Source: Dendrolimus kikuchii
Lineage: Eukaryota > Arthropoda > Insecta > Lepidoptera > Lasiocampidae
Assembly: GCA_019925095.2 (NCBI GenBank)
Contig: CM034392.1
Location: forward strand, 2,115,501-2,179,500
Direction of reading: 5' to 3'
DNA: 64,000 nucleotides
The notes under the pieces are model-generated. The model saw only the letters and a program-made list of their open reading frames with translations. It was not told the DNA's origin and ran no database searches. A program made the position numbers and the translations under genes. This document shows, in pieces, positions 1 through 9,880 of this stretch. The stretch's first letter is position 1. Each line of letters opens with the position of its first letter.

Positions 1-2
1 AA

Positions 3-1532
3 TTAAATTCTAAATTCAACGTATGGTACCTCGACGACGGCACCCTTGGAGGAGACATTGATACTCTTAAAAAAGATATACAATATTTAATTTACGAGTT
101 TGATAAAATTGGTTTAGAGCTAAATTATTCAAAATGTGAGATATATTTCAGTGACAAGGTGCCAAATATCCATAATATTATATCAGATTTTCAAAGTTTG
201 GGACTAAATTTTAAAATTGTTGACAAAAATAGCCTCAGCCTCCTTGGGTGCCCCGTTTTTGAGGAGTCTTTTTCTACTTTCGTTAGTAACAAAATTCAAA
301 ATTTCCAGTCAAAGATAGAAAACCTAAAAAGTATAAGTCTACATAGCGCATATTATATTATTCGGTACTGTATTTTTACGCCAAATTTTATATATATTTT
401 GAGATGCTGTCCTATATGGCAAAACCAAAATATTTTAAAAACTTTGGATAATGTTATTCGGTACTCGCTCTCATCGATTTTCAACATTCCTTTTGATGAC
501 CGTACATGGACTCAAGCCTCCCTACCAATAAGGTATGGAGGTTTGGGTATACGCAAAATTTCTGCAGTTTCTTTACCCGCCTTTCTGTCCTCAGTGTACA
601 GTACAAAGGACCTCATTGGTGAAATATTAAATCCGTCACTTGGTGACTTTGAGGTCCTGTATTTGACTGAGGCCAGAAATGCCTGGTCTGTGGTCTGCCC
701 ATATCAAAATTTACCCATAAATTTAAAGTCACAGAAGCTATGGGACGGCCCGCTTTGCTCATTGGTGCATAAAAATCTTTTGGATACGTGTGCCCATGAG
801 ACGGAGCGTGCTCGTCTCCTAGCTGTCTCGCGTTGGGAGTCTGGCTTGTGGCTGCAGGCACTCCCCTCGGCGAATTTGGGCACTTTTCTAGACGATAACG
901 CGTTTAGAATAAGTGCTTGCATTCGCCTAGGGGCGGCCTGTGTTGTTCCACACCGCTGTCAGTGCGGAGATAAGGTCGAGCGCCTCGGTCACCATGGGTT
1001 ATCGTGTAGCAGGAGTGCCGGCAGAATTTCACGTCATGCAACACTTAATGACATAATCCGTCGGGCTCTTGTCACCGCCGGGGTACCTGCCGTCCTAGAA
1101 CCGAACGGCCTGTGCCGCGACGATGGCAGGAGACCCGATGGTATGTCATTGGTGCCCTGGAAGATGGGTCGCCCCTTAGTATGGGACGCGTCTTGCGTCG
1201 ATACTTTGGCAGCGTCCCATCTTCCAGCTACTAGCATGTCTGCCGGTACAGCTGCTGCACAACAGGAGGCCCTAAAACGCCGCAAATACTCAGCCATCGG
1301 AAATGGCTACATATTTGCGGCTTTTGGGGTCGAGACCCTGGGACCATGGGGGCCTGAGGCGCACAAGCTTTATCGGGACATAGTCAAACGTCTGGTGGAT
1401 GTCTCACGTGACCAAAAGACTGGTTTATACCTCGCACAGCGCATCAGCATTGCCATTCAGAGAGGCAATGTGGCCAGTCTTTTGGGCACGTTTCCGACTG
1501 AGAGCGGTCTAGAACTAGATTTTATACTTTAA
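3..1532 (+). CDS. Reverse transcriptase C-terminal half with restriction-endonuclease-like tail (5' end outside window)
   Basis: The frame is open from base 3 to the TAA at 1530-1532 (509 codons), so the true start lies upstream of the window. Residues 8-17 read WYLDDGTLGG, a reverse transcriptase catalytic YxDD box. A thumb-like region follows, with a conserved WTQASLPIRYGGLGIR stretch. Around residues 318-350 there is a Cys/His cluster (CQCGD, then HHGLSC and RH) like the zinc knuckle next to restriction-like endonucleases. RRPDG near residue 377 and LVWDASCVDT near 393 fit a PD-(D/E)xK active site. The end is FGVETLGPWGP followed by RISIAIQRGN. RT plus a C-terminal PD-D/E nuclease is the plan of early-branching non-LTR retrotransposons, which cut DNA and prime cDNA on it. 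The clade is not assigned. No stop or frameshift is visible in the part present. Partial copies occur at 43534-43799 and 62160-63012 (minus). Confidence 0.8.
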   Translation, partial: LNSKFNVWYLDDGTLGGDIDTLKKDIQYLIYEFDKIGLELNYSKCEIYFSDKVPNIHNIISDFQSLGLNFKIVDKNSLSLLGCPVFEESFSTFVSNKIQNFQSKIENLKSISLHSAYYIIRYCIFTPNFIYILRCCPIWQNQNILKTLDNVIRYSLSSIFNIPFDDRTWTQASLPIRYGGLGIRKISAVSLPAFLSSVYSTKDLIGEILNPSLGDFEVLYLTEARNAWSVVCPYQNLPINLKSQKLWDGPLCSLVHKNLLDTCAHETERARLLAVSRWESGLWLQALPSANLGTFLDDNAFRISACIRLGAACVVPHRCQCGDKVERLGHHGLSCSRSAGRISRHATLNDIIRRALVTAGVPAVLEPNGLCRDDGRRPDGMSLVPWKMGRPLVWDASCVDTLAASHLPATSMSAGTAAAQQEALKRRKYSAIGNGYIFAAFGVETLGPWGPEAHKLYRDIVKRLVDVSRDQKTGLYLAQRISIAIQRGNVASLLGTFPTESGLELDFIL

Positions 1533-1660
1533 TTTTAGTTTGTATATATAGTTTATTTTTAGTTTAATTTATTGTATAGTTTAATTTATAAGTTAATTTA
1601 TTTTTAGTATTTAATTATATGTTTTAATTTTAATTTAATATTCATGTAAATAGTGCCAAG
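1533..1660 (+). other. 3' UTR/tail of the reverse transcriptase element
   Basis: AT-rich sequence with repeated agtttaattta motifs directly after the stop codon. The first 55 bases or so, with the last codons, recur almost unchanged at 46258-46345, which marks them as element sequence. The element's 3' boundary is not clear; I place it near 1660. Confidence 0.5.
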
Positions 1661-2620
1661 AACATTTGCTATCCGTAAAACTTTGTACTTCAAGTGTTAG
1701 CTCCAAAGTGGAATTTAGTGCCGTGTGCTGTTCCTGTATGCACACAACCCGAACCGAGCCAGGAGAGGGCGGATCTTAAGGTTGGTGGAGCTTCTACTTT
1801 TCTAGTGCAAGGATTTAGGTCATATTTCTCTCATACAGTCCATTATAAATTGAACCAGCTTATTATCAGAGGGTTACAGCGCCCTACACTACCTTTTGAG
1901 AAACTAGCGACTAGCGACCAGACGGTCGAGCTATGAATTTATTGGTGTTTACATTTTTTGTTCGTACATACATAATAGTGTATGTCTTTGAAGACCACGG
2001 GCCATAAAAATGGCCCGGACATTTGGAGGGATTGCGTGGGGCCATGGGAAGGCCAACACGTAGAGGCCCCATGACAAATTTAATGTAAGTGTGGCGTGAC
2101 ACTGACCGGCGATTATCCCTGTCTACACCATATAATAATGCACCCAAGGACAAGCCCCGGCCAGTGTAGGACTATTATGGGAAATGAGAAAAGAAAGTAC
2201 CGGGCTATTGAGGTGGACTGATATTGGTACTAGGGCTCTGGGAATATGGAGACTACGGCGTCTGCCCATCGCAATGTTCAGGGAACATGGAAAAATGGGC
2301 AGACGGTGACTCGCCACTCCCTGCATGGGCCCCCAAAAAATGCCATAGAAGACAGGCAATATGGGTTTGAGTGGCTAAGGGGTGTAGAGAGGTGGGCTGC
2401 AGGTTCACCGAAGCTACTTCTGACGTGATGCCATCACTTCCACCTCTGGAGCTCGAGTCTTAGCTCTAGCGATCTCCACTCTGTGCCGGCTAGCTCCCAG
2501 GCACGCACGGAGGCGGGGGCCTTCCCTTGGCCCCCGGAATCGGGTCCGAGGTGTCGCTACTCACCTAAGGCTTCGCCACAAAGCCCCCCTGCGGTTTATA
2601 ATTATATTATTTCTATATTT
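1661..2620. other. Unassigned, moderately GC-rich stretch
   Basis: No frame over 80 codons and no match elsewhere in the window. A perfect 7-bp hairpin (gggccat, loop aaaa, atggccc) lies near 1999-2016. The 2420-2600 part is GC-rich and looks like a LINE 3' UTR, but I cannot name a family. Confidence 0.3.
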
Positions 2621-2628
2621 TACGTTCG

Positions 2629-2836
2629 GCAGCTTTCTACGCGTGTAGGGTGAAATAGCAACTCATAACCCGACCGGGCACCGGCTTTTGTTTTAAAATA
2701 TCCGGTAAGATTGCAAAATTAAAAATTCATATTGTAATAAGAAAATATATCGCAAGTTAGACGTTGTTTTCAATACCGGTGTAGTCGGCGCTTGCAATAT
2801 GCGGTATGTTTCTACCAGCTTACCCTGCGCCACTGT
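2629..2836 (-). mobile_element. Degenerate hAT-type MITE copy
   Basis: Reverse-complement relative of the complete element at 29974-30284. They share the 'aactcataacccga' block, 'gccggtgcccg' in reverse, and the end cgccactg at 2829-2836. The other terminal inverted repeat (cagtggcg) is missing, so this copy is truncated or rearranged on its left side. Confidence 0.55.
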
Positions 2837-2845
2837 AGCCTAGTC

Positions 2846-3165
2846 GTTTTTACAAGCTTTTATTTAACTTGCAATGGATGTATGTATGTAAGTTCGGGTG
2901 GAATCTTGCAAGTTAAATTTGACCAACTTCCCGGTTTCCGAATTTTGCACGCATATGTGTATCGCGTGACAATGCAATAATATGGTACCGTGGAGCTGAT
3001 CTGATGATGGAGTCGGAAGGTGGCCATAGGAACTCCTGTACTAAACAAGATAGACCCGTTGTGTTTGGGCTCGTTTTACTTGTCTTGGCTAGCACTCTGC
3101 TGCTACATGATATTCAAGATCTCAAAAGCTTGTATTTAAAAACCTTTTTAAAATAAAAAAGCTTA
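2846..3165 (+). repeat. Dispersed repeat D, copy 1
   Basis: Closely similar to 28612-28945 in the same orientation, with long shared blocks such as gagtcggaaggtggccata. Starts near 'aagcttttatt' and ends in 'aaagcttgtattt'. No coding capacity. Probably a non-autonomous element; superfamily unknown. Confidence 0.6.
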
Positions 3166-3265
3166 TTTTACCTCATAAGATTAGATTTTTTGCAGAGACA
3201 GATTAAGTAACATTAATATTGGGATGCTATTAAAGGCCAAATAAGTAATAAGTCTTATTCTCAGT

Positions 3266-3267
<2 letters not shown>

Positions 3268-3325
<58 letters not shown>

Positions 3326-3333
3326 ATATTATT
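3268..3333. repeat. (TA)n microsatellite at the tail of an R copy
   Basis: About 65 bases of TA dinucleotides with one break. It abuts the poly-A-tail side of the minus-oriented R copy that follows, so it probably grew from that tail. Confidence 0.9.
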
Positions 3334-3640
3334 GCAGGAGCTCAGCAGATAGACAGGCGGCCCACTTGATGGAAAGCGGTTACCATCGCCTATAGACATT
3401 TGCAACACCAAAGGTGCTACAAATGCGCTGGTGCTCTCTTAAGAGAGACTGGAACCTGGTCACTAATGCCAGAACACAACTCATGGTTGTTATGGTGACA
3501 TACTTTAGACTAGGGGTGGTAGCCATCCAATCGGGCAAATGCCCTCCACCTGGCTGTGGGTTGTTTTGTCGCCTCTTACGACAGGCCGCCCGGCCGCAGG
3601 AAAATTGTATTCTTTCTCCGTTCCTGCACGGATATTGTAT
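3334..3640 (-). mobile_element. Retroposon R, full-length copy
   Basis: Family consensus read in tail orientation: starts (T)ATCCGTGCAGGAACGG, has the hairpin GTCGTAAGAGGCGAC near the 5' end, and ends GCTGAACTCCTGCAATAAAAA. No SINE box A/B is evident, so it is more likely a LINE-derived non-autonomous retroposon. Both strands carry a spurious frame of about 70 codons shared by all copies. This copy is complete on both ends. Confidence 0.8.
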
Positions 3641-4117
3641 AAAACCTATGTAATACTTAGTTTGTAATAAAAATAATTTGATTTTGATACATTTTTGGAA
3701 TGTGCTGGTCCGAAACTGCCACTCTAATCTTTTTTCTTATTGTTAAATTCATTGTACGAAACTAGACACCAACAGTGTGATTAGAGCGAGTTTTTTTACT
3801 ACGGGATCACGTCCAAGTTAACGCAATTTTGTATGCGAATCACTTAGCGCCATCTCGTGAGCGTGAAGAGAAATATAAATCATGCCATACACAATCGCGT
3901 TAACGTGATGGAGTAGTAATAACACTCACATTAAGCACTCAGTTTCACTATAGATGGACAATTGAAACTATTAGTCTATTTAAGAAATTTTATTACGTTA
4001 CGATCGCTAAATATCGATCATGTATAATATTATAAAATTCTAGTCGTGTCTGTACATTGAAACTATTAAAAAAAACCCAACCGGAATAGATTATATAAAT
4101 GATACAATTTTTTTTAC
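3641..4117. other. No feature recognised
   Basis: AT-rich, no long frame, no similarity noticed to other parts of the window. Confidence 0.4.
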
Positions 4118-4310
4118 ATTTAAAAGAAAGAAAGACATATTTTATTTAGGACAAATACAACATACAGTATTATCAAACAGTGAAATAACAGATACAGAAT
4201 AAGTCCTAAAATTGGACCCAGTCTCAGCATATGCTGACCAGTTAAGACCAGCGCTATTCTTCCGCCTGGGACCAGCAATTGAAGTCACGAAGGACAATAC
4301 AACACACATA
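4118..4310 (-). mobile_element. LINE 3'-end fragment with GAAA-type tail
   Basis: Starts on this strand with gaaagaaagaaag, i.e. a (TTTC)n tail on the minus strand, then 'tattttatttagg' and 'gcatatgctgaccagtt'. A related copy lies at 10978-11158. Organisation suggests the 3' UTR of a CR1-like LINE; no coding part remains. Confidence 0.45.
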
Positions 4311-5410
4311 ATAATACATAGTGTACAATGCAATTCAATAATGATAAAAAACTATAACGTATTTAAACACAACATATCATAAAAAATAATACATATAAAA
4401 ATATACATAATCATAAATAATAAATTAATTAATATATATACAATCATTGTACCGATCACGTGCACAGCAAAACAAAATTAGAAGAGAGTAAGTATATAAA
4501 ATAAACAAATTACAATAAAATGAATGTAGATTAAAATTCAAATAGCACTTGTGTCTTGTCTTTGATTAGCCTGTGCAATTTGGTGTATATGCAAAACTTT
4601 CTTAAGTTTGACCATTCTTGACCATTTCTTGTCTGTTCGGGATTCACGTAAAAACTACTGGGCCGATTTCGATGGAGTTTTAGTTGATCGATAGCAAATT
4701 CTTAGACTTATCTGTGATATTTTTTATCCCGGGTATCCCGCGGGAATTATCCCGGGAGCAGTTCGAAGTTGTTCGGCTGCATAAAAATTGACTTATTCCG
4801 ACACAGTTTTCACTAAAACGATATCTTATATTCTTTTTTAAATGCTGCGGTACCTTTTGCCGCGGGAATTCCGCGGTAATGCCGCGGGAACGCCGTAGGA
4901 CTGCCGCGGGAATTCCGCAGGAATGCCGCAGGAATTTCAAGTCAATCGTGGATGAAGTCGCGGACATATCCTGGTTTAGTATAACAATGGACTGACATTT
5001 TAATGTTAAGTACAACGGCAATCAACTACTAAAGCATTTATAAGCGTGCGCCATTAAAGTTGTTGTTCGTTATAGACTGGAATCCGATTAGCCAATGCTC
5101 GATACTCGATGCTCATTATTCGGACTAAGTAATACTCGATCGTGGTTCACCGATTCAAAGCGGGTAGCCTTTTAATTTTCCGCTCGAGTCAATCGAGTCG
5201 ATCGTCCGCTTCTTCAAAGGGCAACTTTAATATTCTTCTACTTTACATGTCTCGAGACTGTGTGTTGACCTGGTACCAATCATGTTTGTCATATTATTTA
5301 TTTGCATAAGAAACTGACAGTGATTTTTTTTCTAAATCGAATTTAAAAAAATATCGCTATAATGTTTTTTATTTCTTTATTGAAAAAAACCAACAGCGCG
5401 TATTACAATA
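4311..5410. other. AT-rich stretch with a GC-rich Helitron-like core
   Basis: 4725-4980 holds cccgggtatcccgcggg and several imperfect copies of 'tgccgcgggaattccg' (4855-4935), followed by 'gtcgcggacatatcctgg'. The composition resembles the Helitron-like blocks at 39110-39470 and 57689-57910. The remainder is AT-rich with no long frame. Confidence 0.35.
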
Positions 5411-5414
5411 ATAC

Positions 5415-6105
5415 TGTTACGACCGATAAAGACCAATTTGCACCTGCAGTTTATTACCTTTCCGCATTTGGACTTCTTTTGTTTACTTTGTGTTTAAAAT
5501 GTATAATTTGACGGCCTCTGTGGTTGAGCGGGCCAAGGCTTTGCCGGCGTACCTCACTGCAACGCAGAGGTTCCGGGTTCGATTCCTGGTATAGTAAATT
5601 TCGGAAACGTATTTTCTCCGTTATTTACTATGGTCTGGGTGTCTGGGATTGGCCCCAGAGTAGTCCGTTGTATATTACTCATAACACAAGCGTAACTTGC
5701 TTAATTTGGGGATATACAATGTGTGTTTGTCTGCCGATTAAAAAAAAAAAAAAACTTAGAAAACAGCCCATTGTGTATTGTAATCTTTATGATAGTCATT
5801 AGCCAGGTGTGATTCTTGGAAATTCAGTCCACGCGGTCGAGTATTGTGTCGAGACATATTGTATTTGTACAGTATAAAGCAATGCCCCAACGGAGGGGTG
5901 AGCCAGTCAAGCGTGGCAAGACGCGTGTACATACGATAATCTATATACTGACGGACTTTGCCCGTGTTATTGAATCGTGCGTTACGTTTGTACTGGTTGT
6001 GTTCAGGTATATTTGTACCTGTGTTATACGTGTTTGTATAGTTCTAAATAAACTCTGTAATAATTCCAAACGGCATTTTTAATTCGAGTCCCGTAACTCG
6101 TAACA
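5415..6105 (+). mobile_element. Solo LTR, family LTR-A, carrying a SINE
   Basis: Begins TGTTACGACC and ends CTCGTAACA, the TG...CA ends of an LTR. Internal promoter-like 'gtataaagcaatg' lies near 5871 and a polyadenylation signal variant (aaataaac) near 6047. The flanking 4 bases are atac and gtac, a 4-bp duplication with one mismatch. No internal region or partner LTR is adjacent, so it is a recombination relic. The SINE-A at 5511-5754 is inserted in it; without it the LTR is about 450 bp, like the copy at 52135. Confidence 0.75.
5511..5754 (+). mobile_element. SINE-A, complete copy
   Basis: tRNA-derived SINE. Box A-like tggttgagcggg is at 5521-5532 and a perfect box B, GGTTCGATTCC, at 5577-5587, both for RNA polymerase III. 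The body ends with 'ttgtctgccgatta' and an A tail of 15. It interrupts LTR-A sequence that resumes at 'aaaacagccc'. Confidence 0.85.
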
Positions 6106-6424
6106 GTACAAACAAACAAAATAGTACTTAAAATGTAGGGCTAATAACACGTTCTTGATAACTGTCAATCGCTATGAGCTATTTCTTCTAGACAACCTTA
6201 TGTGTGACAACATATTGTGTATGGAGAAATAAATTTGTAAATGTAAAGGATTTTTTTTTGGATTCAGATTGATATTATCACAGAGTATTAATATGTAATT
6301 TTTTATGATTTATTTTCTTAATTTCAGTTAATACTGTCATGAATTTTAGCTTTGTTTGACTTAATATTTAATGTGAGATGTAAAATTGATTAAATTTTCC
6401 CTACACTAGATTTAAGTATAATAT
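6106..6424. other. AT-rich spacer, nothing recognised
   Basis: No frame, no shared repeat noticed. Confidence 0.4.
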
Positions 6425-6479
6425 TGTTACGTGCGAGCGGAGGATACGTACGTGCGATAGGAAGGAAACAGCAGTTTTT

Positions 6480-6963
6480 GAAGTGAAACTTCTATATAGA
6501 CAGGGTCTTAGAATTTTTCTGTCACGAAAAAGCGTTACGGCCGCGTGGAGAAGCGGCATAAATTTAGACTACATGTGGTGAGAGACGGCATAATTTTAGA
6601 GGAGACTATGGATGTGTTTTTTAGTTCCGGATCGTATTCAGTTTTTTTGTTTGATAAAATAAAATGTGTTTAAATAAAAATTGCATTGATTAAAATGTAC
6701 CTAACCTAACCAAATCATAATTAGCAGTAAACCTGCGAGGAATCGAGATGTGTGCTGGGACACATAGTAGAAGTGAAACTTGAACGGACAAGTGGAAAAA
6801 CGAATCGCAACAAAATTATAACTTGAAGTTTTACGGGCAGATTGTTAATGTACTTGTCCAATTTGAACACTTGCCCGTAAAACTTCAAGTTAAAATTTTG
6901 TTGCGATTCGTTTTGCCACTTGTCCGTTGAAGTTTCACTTCTACTATGTGTCCCAGCACACAT
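6480..6963 (+). mobile_element. MITE-M, copy 1, with foldback half
   Basis: Starts gaagtgaaacttctatat and carries 'tgtcacgaaaaagcg', 'gttccggatcg' and 'acctaacctaaccaaatc', as at 42433 and, reversed, at 13247. GAAGTTTCACTTC at 6929-6941 is the inverted copy of the start. No coding capacity. Confidence 0.7.
6748..6963. repeat. 216-bp hairpin, 93-bp arms
   Basis: Arms 6748-6840 and 6871-6963 are near-perfect inverted repeats, from 'atgtgtgctggg' to 'gttttacgggca', separated by a loop of about 30 bp. It forms the right half of MITE-M. Confidence 0.85.
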
Positions 6964-7003
6964 ATCGGGTTTTTTTCAACTAAATGCTTTTATTAACTTA
7001 CAC

Positions 7004-7203
7004 TTACTTACTCACTTACTCGACGGAGAAGTTCCAAGAAATTGGCTTGACGTTGTGAAGGATGACATGCGTACCAATGGTCTCAAAACGGGGGATGCAG
7101 AAGACCGCGCGAAGTGAAGTAGAAAAAGTAGGAAAGCGGACCCTGGGCGTCGGAGTGAACGCTCCGAACGCAACCGGGATTTAACGCTCAGATGATGATG
7201 ATG
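7004..7203 (+). pseudogene. RTE-type LINE C-terminal fragment (second RTE family)
   Basis: Translates around 7030-7117 as WLDVVKDDMRTNG and TGDAEDRAK, then TGA where the family has W, then R-K-S-R-K-A-D-P-G in the same frame. This is the usual C-terminus of RTE/BovB-like LINE proteins, and the tail is (GAT)n. An exact 20-bp target duplication starting atgcttttat lies at 6984-7003 and 7204-7223. Confidence 0.75.
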
Positions 7204-7410
7204 ATGCTTTTATTAACTTACACAGCTGTACGTGATTCGTCTCCTCAGGGTTGCCCCTGCACGCAAAACTAACATCGCACTGTCCCGGCGGTAAGATGTC
7301 TCACTCACAATACCGTCCTGCTGCAGTGCTCACCTCCGAATTTACCGCAAGTAGCTTGCTTCTGGATCTCCTTTTAAATTACGCTATACTCCTCCTTCAC
7401 TGAACTGTCC

Positions 7411-7450
7411 ACTAAACTCACCACTAAACTTTCCACTAAACTCGTCACTG
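7411..7450. repeat. Short minisatellite
   Basis: Three to four units of about 13 bp built on 'ccactaaact', inside LTR-B. Confidence 0.6.
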
Positions 7451-7460
7451 TCCTCTTCTA

Positions 7461-7598
7461 CATACATACATAACTTCACGCCAGTTCCCTTGCGGGGTAG
7501 GCACGAACAACAGAGCGCCATTTAGGCTTATTCTTACACACCTCACTTGCTTCTTTGACATTCATAACTCTTGTCATGCACGCTCGTCTGTTCTTAAC
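7461..7598 (-). mobile_element. RTE-1 3' fragment
   Basis: RTE-1 in coding orientation ends with codons for a PARELA C-terminus, TGA, then agtt(ATGT)n. Here only about the last 40 codons are kept. Flanks ctcttcta and ctcttata suggest an 8-bp duplication with one mismatch. Confidence 0.8.
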
Positions 7599-7908
7599 TC
7601 TTATATATCCGGAAGAATCTTCTGGAATCCATAGTTTCGATGTTCTTTTCGTTATTCGTTTATTTACTCTCTGTCCATTTCTAAACATATATCTATCTCT
7701 GTCTTTCCCTTCCTGAACCTTCTAGAATCGTCTATCCCTTTCTAAAACGTATCTGTCCTTGTCTTTTTCCTCCAGAATCTTCTACCTTTTTCTAAAAGTC
7801 TTGAATCAACTAGATCGACTCGCCACAATATATTGCATACCCCTATCGGCAGAATATAGTTGTAATCAACGACTAATTGTAACACCTTCAAGCCTACCTA
7901 TATTCAGA

Positions 7909-8490
7909 ATAATGAATGAATGAATGAAAACTCTTTATTGTTCACCATAAACTTAAATCTAGACAATTGATATGGATACATTTGCATTAGAACAATTGGA
8001 GGCCTTATCGCTTATAGCGATCTCTTCCAGGCAACCTGATGTCTAAGGAGATTTTAAACGAAATTTCTATATAAGATTTTTGGTGGTGTATTACAAAAAA
8101 ATAAAATATAAATAAAGTACTCTATATACTTATATATATACAAATATACATATATAATTAGATATACGATGATATTATAAATATATATACGAACAATAGA
8201 TACATTCATTTAATGCAACAATTTTTATTTAATAGACCAATAATGTTCAATGACCATACGTTTAAATGTAGTAATTGATTTAGCTTGTCTGATTGGAAAG
8301 GGGAGGGAGTTCCACAGTCGAACAGCCTGTACGGCAAAAGAATTTCCTACGAAGGAAGAAGTGTGTGCAGGCGTTGTTAACAAAAGATTTTCATTTGAGC
8401 GCAAATTGCAGGAATGAGATTGATAGAGAAAACTAAAAAGTTCCTTTGAATATGGGGGAGAACAGGTATTGTAAAGGATATTGTGCAAAA
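7909..8490 (-). pseudogene. CR1-like LINE 3' end (C-terminal frame plus 3' UTR)
   Basis: The minus-strand frame 8488-8225 ends VRLWNSLPFPIRQAKSITTF and FKRMVIEHY, the typical C-terminus of CR1/Jockey-type reverse transcriptase proteins. The 3' UTR includes 'ggttgcctggaagagatcgc' (reverse) and a (TTCA)n tail, seen here as aatgaatgaatg at 7911. 5'-truncated. Related pieces at 25580, 49645-50315 and 57212. Confidence 0.65.
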
Positions 8491-9124
8491 GTGAGAGTAA
8501 GTGAACATTCCGGCGAAAGCGAATAGGTAACCGTTTAAGCTCATCACGAAATTCGGAGACATGGTCATATTTACATTTACAGAATAAATGAATATGAACA
8601 CAAAGAAATCGTAATTGCTCACTTTTATTGCGAGTCAGTGGCTATTATAAAGAAGACATATTAATGCAATGATAATAAAGACGTTATGTTATTGTTAGCC
8701 GTAGAGTATTGTGGTGGTTAGTCCGTTTGAGTCCGCATTCGATAATCTGCGAGTTTTTCCCGCTACCCTATGTGGGTCAAGAGAGCTCGGCAGGGAGGCG
8801 GCTAAGGCTGGGACCTACTGGTGAAATAATTCTTGCGACTTTTTCAATTTCTTTTAATCTTTTTTTACATAGTACAAAACATTTGTATCCGTGCAGGAAC
8901 GGAGAAAGAATTGACACGCTGGATATACTTAATCAATACACACATCACAAAGAGAATCGTTTCATACCTAGAACGATGTGCAAGGTTATTGAAATTACAA
9001 AAAAAACCCTTACAGTAGAGAAGATGGTTGGCAAGTACCACCTATTAGGTATCCAATAAGATAATCTATGGCGCTTACTTCTTTAATCTAACTATACAAC
9101 TTTAAACCTCCTCTTCTTCTTCTT
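8491..9124. other. Mostly unassigned spacer
   Basis: No reliable frame. 8733-8830 is locally GC-rich. Contains a 5'-end-only scrap of R at 8884-8915. (TTC)n lies at 9108-9127. Confidence 0.35.
8884..8915 (+). mobile_element. R 5'-end fragment
   Basis: Matches the first 30 or so bases of R (atccgtgcagg, aacggagaaag) and then diverges at once. Loss of the 3' part is unusual for a retroposon copy. Confidence 0.6.
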
Positions 9125-9341
9125 CTTCAAAACAACCCACAGACCGGTGGTAGGGTATTTGCACGTCTGAGTGGCTACAGCCCCTGGTGTTCCGACATTA
9201 GTGGTCAGGTTCCAGAATGCCTTTAGGGCCAGTAGATTGGTAGCGCCGTTGGTGTTACAAATGTCCATAGGCGATAGTAGCCGCTTCCCATCAGGTGGGC
9301 CGTCTACCTGTCTGCTAAGGTCATGCAATAAAAAAAACAAC
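9125..9341 (+). mobile_element. R copy, 5'-truncated and diverged
   Basis: Matches R from 'acaacccacag' to 'catgcaataaaaaaaac'. About 15 to 20 percent different by eye, so one of the older copies. Confidence 0.7.
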
Positions 9342-9611
9342 AAAATCGCTTTTCTCGTGTCTGTATATCCGCTAAATCCTCCTAAATCATGCAACGGATT
9401 TTTAAACGGTTTTTTTTACTAGTTAGATATTCTTTTCACTAAAGGTTTATAATATGCATAAAAAACCTTAATTTAGTTTTTATATAAGTAAAACAGAGCT
9501 ATGTCCCGAACATTGACCTGTGACTAACTTGACCTCGACGCGGGGAAAAGTCCAGTGTTTTCATTTTACGTCGAATAAGCTGTTATGATTCTAAACTGTG
9601 GGGTGTATAAT
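9342..9611. other. No feature recognised
   Basis: AT-rich, no frame, no shared repeat. Confidence 0.4.
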
Positions 9612-9880
9612 ATTTTCTCGAAAAGCCGCAGCCTAATGATTAACACATTCGCGTCTCGAGGCCGAAAAAGAATGCACCTTTTGGACAGGTTTCTGACATA
9701 ATGTGCGTATTGTTAGAATTATCACGTGCTGGGGTGGAGGAAAACATTAAAACACATCGCGATAACCGATGTGCCAAATCTGATAAGTCGCTTTGGAGAA
9801 GCGTGGCTAGTATAATGTTCATGTTCCTAAAATGTTGCGAGGTCCGTGCCCAGCAGAGAGACGTTTATATGTTAATAGTA
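9612..9880 (+). mobile_element. SINE-B, old copy
   Basis: Aligns along its length with the copy at 57402-57688: 'gcctaatgattaacac' at the head, 'ataatgtgcgtattgtt', 'atcacgtgctgg', 'gataaccgatgtg', and 'gtccgtgcccagcag' near the end. Strongly diverged. Confidence 0.55.

Larger units (their letters stand above)
6425..7827 (-). mobile_element. Solo LTR, family LTR-B, with three nested insertions
   Basis: On the plus strand it reads TGTTACGTGCG...GACTCGCCACA, with an exact 4-bp duplication ATAT at 6421-6424 and 7828-7831. On the minus strand a polyadenylation signal (aataaa) falls at the second target-site copy near 7205-7215. Removing MITE-M (6480-6963), an RTE fragment (7004-7203) and an RTE-1 fragment (7461-7598) leaves about 560 bp, a normal LTR size. 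Different from LTR-A inside, similar at the tips. Confidence 0.6.

Noticed and set aside
5521..5590. tRNA gene suggested by box A and a perfect box B
   Set aside because: The same head occurs in five places with a SINE body and A/T-rich tail, and the flanking sequence cannot fold into a full cloverleaf with an acceptor stem; it is a tRNA-derived SINE.
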